A stretch of DNA of 5,739 nucleotides, taken from NCBI GenBank assembly GCA_903960725.1, contig CAJCBY010000402.1, positions 1 to 5,739 on the forward strand. Reading direction: 5' to 3'. The stretch comes from an uncultured Cytophagaceae bacterium. GTDB taxonomy: Bacteria; Bacteroidota; Bacteroidia; Cytophagales; Spirosomataceae. Below are positions 1-3,722 of the stretch, in pieces (within the stretch, counting starts at the first letter, position 1; every line of letters starts with the position of its first letter). The notes beneath the pieces are model-generated. The model was given only the letters and a program-made list of their open reading frames with translations, was not told where the DNA came from and did no database searches. The position numbers and the translations under genes were made by a program.

Positions 1-915
1 TCGGAGATCGAGGGCGAGCGCTTAAATGCGGAGCAGGTACGCTCTTCGATTGCGCGGCAGTTAGGTTTGGAAATTGCCGGATCTATTCCCTCTGATCGCC
101 ATGTAGATGGCGTGGTGGAAATGATGTTAGATGCAACCCAAAACTTCAACGACCCACTCTCCTCCGATCGGCTTTTCAACTGGCATTCCGCCCTTTTCCC
201 CACCGGACGTTCCGGGATGTACCCCATATCTGTAGGACGATGGAGGACAGATAAAAAGGGTCCGATGCAGGTAATTTCGGGAGCTTTTGGCAAGGAAAAA
301 ATCCATTTTCAAGCACCGGATTCATACAAAATCGAGCCTGAAATGGCCCTGTTTTTAGAGTGGTTTAACACGAATAACACGTTAGATTCAGTTATAAAAG
401 CAGGCGTTGCGCACTTGTGGCTGCTGACTATTCACCCTTTTGACGATGGAAATGGTCGAATTGCGCGCGCGATGACGGATTTGTTAATGGCTCGCTCAGA
501 CACTAGTACGCAACGATTTTATAGCCTTTCTGCACAAATACAGTTGGACAGAAATGCCTATTATACGATTTTGGAGAAAACCCAAAAAGGAAACCTCGAC
601 CTCACCGAGTGGTTGCAGTGGTTTTTAGAAACACTAATCAAGGCTTTGAAATCAACGGATACGCTATTAAAACGCGTATTGTTTAAAGGAGAATTTTGGC
701 AAAAAAATAGCCTTATCTCTCTCAACGATAGGCAAAAGCGAATGCTCAATAAAATCCTCGACGGCTTCGACGGCCACCTCACCTCAGATAAATGGGCAAA
801 GATCTCCAAATGCTCGAAAGACACCGCCATCAGGGACCTAAACGACCTGCTTTCTAAAAATATCCTGCAAAAAGACGAGGCGGGTGGACGTAGTACACGT
901 TATCGCATGAGTTAA
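1..915 (+). CDS. Fic-domain protein (AMPylase-type), 5' partial, with C-terminal winged helix
   Basis: This is the 3' part of a Fic-family protein; the reading frame is open to base 1, so the true start lies upstream, and 304 residues are visible. An internal TTG at 67 is not a credible start because conserved sequence precedes it. Visible residues 1-6 (SEIEGE) match the end of the (S/T)xxxE(G/N) inhibitory motif, whose first residue lies off the edge. A flap region follows at about residues 71-94 (VGRWRTD...MQVISG). The complete core motif HPFDDGNGRIAR is at 145-156 with catalytic His145, so the enzyme looks intact. Residues about 237-304 resemble a winged helix-turn-helix. Family knowledge: such enzymes transfer AMP from ATP to hydroxyl side chains of target proteins, and the N-terminal inhibitory Glu blocks ATP binding. 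The target is unknown. Related full-length proteins are about 370 residues, so roughly 65 are missing by window truncation. The gene converges on the minus-strand genes. Confidence 0.93.
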   Translation, partial: SEIEGERLNAEQVRSSIARQLGLEIAGSIPSDRHVDGVVEMMLDATQNFNDPLSSDRLFNWHSALFPTGRSGMYPISVGRWRTDKKGPMQVISGAFGKEKIHFQAPDSYKIEPEMALFLEWFNTNNTLDSVIKAGVAHLWLLTIHPFDDGNGRIARAMTDLLMARSDTSTQRFYSLSAQIQLDRNAYYTILEKTQKGNLDLTEWLQWFLETLIKALKSTDTLLKRVLFKGEFWQKNSLISLNDRQKRMLNKILDGFDGHLTSDKWAKISKCSKDTAIRDLNDLLSKNILQKDEAGGRSTRYRMS

Positions 916-934
916 AGCAACGCATCACTATTTT

Positions 935-972
935 CAAAGTTCAAAGAGCAAAGCTCAAATATCAAAGCAAAG
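935..972. repeat. CAAAG-rich short repeat stretch
   Basis: Five CAAAG copies (starting at 935, 942, 949, 963 and 968) and one CAAAT (956) occur within 38 bases just after the Fic stop codon. The stretch includes a small hairpin, GAGC-AAA-GCTC, at 946-956. It leads directly into the GACTAA hairpin array. No gene or terminator with a T-tract is visible here, and function is unknown. Confidence 0.5.
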
Positions 973-978
973 CCTCCG

Positions 979-1041
979 GACTAAGCCGCAGGCGACTCAT
1001 TGACTAAACCGCAGGTGACTAAACGGCTCTGCCGTGACTAA
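979..1041. repeat. 63-bp direct repeat, copy 1 (inside hairpin array)
   Basis: By eye this segment is identical to 1074-1136, 95 bases downstream. It contains three hairpins, the GACTCATT variant spacer and flanking GACTAA copies, in the same order in both copies. This indicates the array grew partly by duplication of multi-unit blocks, not only by addition of single units. Confidence 0.9.
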
Positions 1042-1073
1042 GCCACGAAGTGGCGACTAAGCGGCTCCGCCGT

Positions 1074-1136
1074 GACTAAGCCGCAGGCGACTCATTGACT
1101 AAACCGCAGGTGACTAAACGGCTCTGCCGTGACTAA
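1074..1136. repeat. 63-bp direct repeat, copy 2 (inside hairpin array)
   Basis: This is the second copy of the block at 979-1041. Flanking units differ: copy 1 is followed by the GCCAC/GTGGC hairpin and copy 2 by the ACGAC/GTCGT hairpin. The boundaries of identity therefore fall at GACTAA hexamers, consistent with recombination or slippage between them. Confidence 0.9.
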
Positions 1137-1216
1137 ACGACGCAGTCGTGACTAAGCCACGAAGTGGCGACTAAGGCGCAACGCGCCGACTAAACGGCTC
1201 TGCCGTGACTAATACG

Positions 1217-1248
1217 AAAAAACCCTCCAGCCAGCAGCCAAAGGGTTT
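1217..1248 (-). terminator. Intrinsic terminator for the minus-strand genes
   Basis: Read on the minus strand, AAACCCT (1248-1242) and AGGGTTT (1226-1220) form a 7-bp stem around a 15-base loop, and the descending arm runs into six consecutive T (1222-1217). It lies about 20 bases beyond the stop of the small minus-strand gene, so it probably ends that transcript and possibly read-through from the operon above. The plus-strand reading has no comparable T-tract, so it is not a good terminator for the Fic gene. Confidence 0.65.
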
Positions 1249-1267
1249 CTAAACTCCGTGTTCTAAA

Positions 1268-1525
1268 TTATTTAATTATCGTATAATCAGCCAGATCAAA
1301 GAAGATCTCCACTGAAGTTTGAAAACGCTGCCAGCGTTGACTTATTGCTTCTATTGATTCTGTTGACCCTGTCAACAAAATAGGCTCCCCTACCTTCAAA
1401 GACAGGCGTAAATTAACCTGACCACCAGTAGACGCTAGTATTTCTAGGTCTGCCACACTATTTTGATTCACGAACTTAAACGTGCATCTGTTATCCGTAC
1501 AGTACTTTAATCGTATCGACTTCAT
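1268..1525 (-). CDS. Small protein of unknown function (85 aa)
   Basis: I do not recognise this protein. The chosen start is the ATG at 1525, giving 85 residues beginning MKSIRLKYC; a longer reading from the ATG at 1570 adds 15 residues that are Cys- and Phe/Tyr-rich and look unlike a normal N-terminus. It has a Cys-x4-Cys pair near the start (CTDNRC), then alternating hydrophobic and polar residues that suggest beta strands, a helix-like stretch (STESIEAISQRWQRF), and no clear signal peptide or membrane segment. No Shine-Dalgarno is visible upstream, which is usual for Bacteroidota. It follows the OmpA-like gene on the same strand after a gap of about 90 bases and is followed by a terminator. 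A possible but weak Bacteroidota-type promoter (TTTTTG, then TAGATTTA 24 bases later) lies in that gap. It could be a lineage-specific gene or, less likely, a chance ORF. Confidence 0.55.
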   Translation of the reverse strand: MKSIRLKYCTDNRCTFKFVNQNSVADLEILASTGGQVNLRLSLKVGEPILLTGSTESIEAISQRWQRFQTSVEIFFDLADYTIIK

Positions 1526-1615
1526 AGCGAAATAGAAATAACAATTAAATCTACAGCACCGCAAAATCAATCTTTGTCAAAAATCCCGACAAGCACAGTT
1601 TTTGGACTAAAAAAC

Positions 1616-2821
1616 TTATTTCCAAATATGTACCTCCACGCGACGATTCAGCTGCAGATCCGTATTCGACGCCGGAATTAATTCCGAGAATGCCTCGCCT
1701 TTAAAACGATTCGAAGAAACCCCGCGTTGCATCAAGTAACGGCGAACAGATGCGACACGGCGCTTAGCTAAGCCATCGTTGTAGCGTTCTGTTTGGCGGT
1801 AATCCGTGTGACCCTGAAGCACCACATTCACCTGCGGGTATTCTTTCAACAACTCAATAATTCGGTCTAATTTACGTGCGTTCATTGGCCCTATCCACGA
1901 CTTGTCCGTGCGGAAATACACGACCGTATCAAACAATGAATCGAGATTTACTTCACGGCGAGGGGCCGGAGCAATAGGAGCAATAGCACCAACAGGAGCA
2001 TTAGCAGCTAAAACTGGAGCCTCCACGGAAGCCGGAGGAGTAGCAGCAGCAGGAGGACATCCTTTTAACTCCTTAATGCCAGCCACCACTGGGCAATCAT
2101 CCAACGCATCGATTACGCCATCGCCATCTTTATCCGATGGACAACCTTTGTTTTCGCGCACCCCTTTTACGGCAGGACAATCGTCCTCAGAATCAAGCAC
2201 CCCATCCTCATCCGTATCTAAAGGGACGGACGCGACAATCACTGGGTCAGAAATCCGCTCATGACCCCACTCAAATACGAGTCCTAGGGTAGTGCTAAAA
2301 TTCGTGCCTCGGTGATTAAATGGGTCTAGCGTACCGGATACGAAAAAGGGGAAACCGACCTGGGTCATGCCGCGCAAAAGCCAGTGATTTGCGACCTTGT
2401 AATCGAGCCCAGCTGCGATGGAACCGACAAAGTCTATGTCGCTGCGGGTTTGGTTATAATTATTATCAAAAAGGCCTTCGCCAGCAAATTGAGCGAACGG
2501 CTTGAGCTTGTGTTTATCGCGATCGCGCAGATAATAACGCATCCCTAATCCAGCGGAGGCATAGCGATCGCGGGAGCCATTAAGGCCATAAAGTAAGGTC
2601 CCAAAAACGTCCACATTCGGCTTTGTTTCGCGGGCATATTGAAGGCCTAATTCTGTATAATTTATCACCATGTCCCGGCGAGAGGGCAAGACTTGTATCC
2701 AACGATTTGTGCCGCCCACTAAAAGTGCCATACTGTGTCGCGGGGTATATTTTATTTCTTCCACAGTGCTCTGTTGCGCAAACACGGAGAAACTCAAAAA
2801 TAAAAACAACAGCTTCTTCAT
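1616..2821 (-). CDS. OmpA-family outer-membrane protein with TSP3 repeats
   Basis: This 401-residue protein probably links the outer membrane to peptidoglycan. Residues 1-15 (MKKLLFLFLSFSVFA) are a signal peptide with likely cleavage before QQ. Residues about 25-188 have the alternating pattern of a beta-barrel. Two thrombospondin type 3-like calcium-binding repeats follow, DTDEDGVLDSEDDCP (202-216) and DKDGDGVIDALDDCP (230-244), each with a second Cys 12 residues on (C227, C255). A Pro/Ala-rich linker spans about 257-288. Residues about 297-401 are the OmpA C-terminal domain, with GHTD (337-340), the RR of LAKRR (354-355) and NRRVEV (392-397). D340 and R355 are 15 residues apart, the spacing of the known diaminopimelate-binding Asp and Arg, so peptidoglycan binding looks intact. 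Its ATG shares one base with the stop of the upstream PorP/SprF gene, implying translational coupling. It lacks the TPR and WD40-like parts expected of PorE. Confidence 0.93.
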   Translation of the reverse strand: MKKLLFLFLSFSVFAQQSTVEEIKYTPRHSMALLVGGTNRWIQVLPSRRDMVINYTELGLQYARETKPNVDVFGTLLYGLNGSRDRYASAGLGMRYYLRDRDKHKLKPFAQFAGEGLFDNNYNQTRSDIDFVGSIAAGLDYKVANHWLLRGMTQVGFPFFVSGTLDPFNHRGTNFSTTLGLVFEWGHERISDPVIVASVPLDTDEDGVLDSEDDCPAVKGVRENKGCPSDKDGDGVIDALDDCPVVAGIKELKGCPPAAATPPASVEAPVLAANAPVGAIAPIAPAPRREVNLDSLFDTVVYFRTDKSWIGPMNARKLDRIIELLKEYPQVNVVLQGHTDYRQTERYNDGLAKRRVASVRRYLMQRGVSSNRFKGEAFSELIPASNTDLQLNRRVEVHIWK

Positions 2822-2823
2822 TA
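2819..2823 (-). promoter_or_regulatory. TAATG stop-start overlap (PorP/SprF to OmpA)
   Basis: On the minus strand the stop TAA of the PorP/SprF gene and the ATG of the OmpA-like gene share an A. No Shine-Dalgarno precedes the ATG, so the second gene is probably translated by ribosomes that finish the first. Confidence 0.8.
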
Positions 2824-3720
2824 TTTTGGACGATTTAAAATAGACAAACGAATCGCAATTTCGTGCGTCTGATTACTCACTTTGCTCAGGCCAGAAATGG
2901 GCATTTCGTAGATGTATCCGAGGTAGATTTTGGGGTTTGCTTGTACCCCAAAACGTAGGCCATAACTATCCTTGTGACGGTAGGCTAAACCCGCATCCAA
3001 TGCCTTGCCTACCCGAGCCATCAAATTCACGTCCCAGCTTAAAGGTACATCCTCTGCCATGCGTGCCATAAAGGAGGGTGAAAAAGACAATTGATCGTTC
3101 ACGCGCAAGGTCGTTCCCGCATTTACATACAGATAAGTTACGTCCTTATAGGCACCAGAAAATCCGCCAAAATCATAGCTCAACACCCGCGGCATCGACA
3201 AGCTCGCAAAGAAACCTCCTTTGTGATTAAAGCGTACGCCCCAGCCGGTGTTTCCTTTTAATCCTGAGCTTTTATTCGTCGCTAATATCGGATCATTAGG
3301 ATCCACCACTTGGATGCCCTCATAGTCTAAATAAATGCTCGATACGCCTAAGCGAATTCCGCCGGCCATACTCCATTCTGGATTAAACTGCACGTGGTAG
3401 GCTAAATCCCCTGCCATGGTAGAAACACGTAAGGGTCCAGCTTGATCTGCCAGGAATAAAAATCCGCCCCCTATTTTAGGTTTGTATTGAAAGTTCGCGG
3501 TCAAAGCTAAGGTCCGCGGCGCCCCTTGAATCCCGAGCCATTGCTGCCGATCCATCACCACAATTTCCCCTCGGTGCCCTTGCTCCATCGTTCCAGCAAA
3601 AGCGGGGGAAGAGATGATGGGATTAATGCGGTACATCGAATACATCGTTTCGATTTGCGCAAACGAAACGGAGCGCAAGCCGAACACTAAAATCACCAAT
3701 AGTATATGCCTCTTTTTCAT
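2821..3720 (-). CDS. PorP/SprF-family type IX secretion membrane protein
   Basis: This 299-residue protein belongs to the PorP/SprF family, outer-membrane beta-barrel-like proteins that work with the type IX secretion system and are typically encoded beside cargo bearing type B C-terminal signals. Residues 1-21 (MKKRHILLVILVFGLRSVSFA) form a signal peptide with cleavage before QIET. Family hallmarks follow: MYSMYRINPIISSPAFAGT (26-44), corresponding to the usual Q-Y-x-x-NP...NPAYAG segment, and DRQQWLGIQGAPRT (57-70). The remainder shows repeated beta strands (for example GGGFLFLADQAGP and LDAGLAYRHKDSYGLRFGVQ) and ends in a strand rich in aromatic and hydrophobic residues followed by a short basic tail. 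Length is normal for the family. It is the middle gene of the coupled operon. Its most likely job, by inference, is helping to export or attach the upstream repeat protein specifically; it need not be the general gliding-motility copy. Confidence 0.93.
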   Translation of the reverse strand: MKKRHILLVILVFGLRSVSFAQIETMYSMYRINPIISSPAFAGTMEQGHRGEIVVMDRQQWLGIQGAPRTLALTANFQYKPKIGGGFLFLADQAGPLRVSTMAGDLAYHVQFNPEWSMAGGIRLGVSSIYLDYEGIQVVDPNDPILATNKSSGLKGNTGWGVRFNHKGGFFASLSMPRVLSYDFGGFSGAYKDVTYLYVNAGTTLRVNDQLSFSPSFMARMAEDVPLSWDVNLMARVGKALDAGLAYRHKDSYGLRFGVQANPKIYLGYIYEMPISGLSKVSNQTHEIAIRLSILNRPK

Positions 3721-3722
3721 TA
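3718..3722 (-). promoter_or_regulatory. TAATG stop-start overlap (repeat protein to PorP/SprF)
   Basis: The stop TAA of the large repeat protein and the ATG of the PorP/SprF gene share one base on the minus strand, the same arrangement as at the next junction. There is no Shine-Dalgarno. This supports co-translation of cargo and its secretion partner. Confidence 0.8.

Larger units (their letters stand above)
979..1212. repeat. GACTAA-spaced array of 12 short hairpins
   Basis: Thirteen copies of GACTAA bracket twelve short inverted repeats. Hairpins lie at 985-993, 1008-1016, 1023-1035, 1042-1054, 1061-1073, 1080-1088, 1103-1111, 1118-1130, 1137-1149, 1156-1168, 1175-1187 and 1194-1206. Stems are 3 bp (9-base units) or 5 bp (13-base units), all with 3-base loops closed by C-G. 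There are seven unit types: GCC/GGC, ACC/GGT, ACGGC/GCCGT (three copies), GCCAC/GTGGC (two), GCGGC/GCCGT with one outer G-T, ACGAC/GTCGT and GGCGC/GCGCC. After the first and sixth hairpins an extra GACTCATT precedes the GACTAA. Stems change sequence while keeping pairing, which points to structure as the conserved property. The array is non-coding: GACTAA places stops in all six frames. It is not a CRISPR array. It sits between convergent genes; function is unknown. Confidence 0.93.

Noticed and set aside
67..69. TTG at 67 as the Fic start
   Set aside because: The frame is open upstream and encodes family-typical sequence (SEIEGERLNAEQVRSSIARQLG), so the gene begins before the window.
979..1212. 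CRISPR array
   Set aside because: The conserved element is only 6 bases, the intervening sequences are short palindromes that recur, and no cas gene is present.
979..1212. Integron attC or classic REP/BIME element
   Set aside because: There are no integron core sites or cassette ORFs, and the palindromes have several different sequences where REP has one conserved one; no REP-associated transposase is in the window.
1605..1610. Solitary GACTAA outside the array, just after the OmpA-like stop
   Set aside because: It is a single hexamer with no adjacent hairpin, expected by chance in several kilobases.
1581..1615. Terminator directly after the OmpA-like gene
   Set aside because: Only a weak A/T stem (CAAAAA/TTTTTG) is present with no GC core, so the clear terminator at 1217-1248 is preferred.
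1902..2264. Plus-strand ORF opposite the OmpA-like gene
   Set aside because: It is antisense to the Pro/Ala linker and TSP3 region; its low-complexity Ala/Ser/Thr composition is a shadow of the real gene.
1616..2821. PorE, the OmpA-type T9SS core component
   Set aside because: PorE has TPR and WD40-like parts before its OmpA domain; this protein has a barrel-like region, TSP3 repeats and a Pro/Ala linker.
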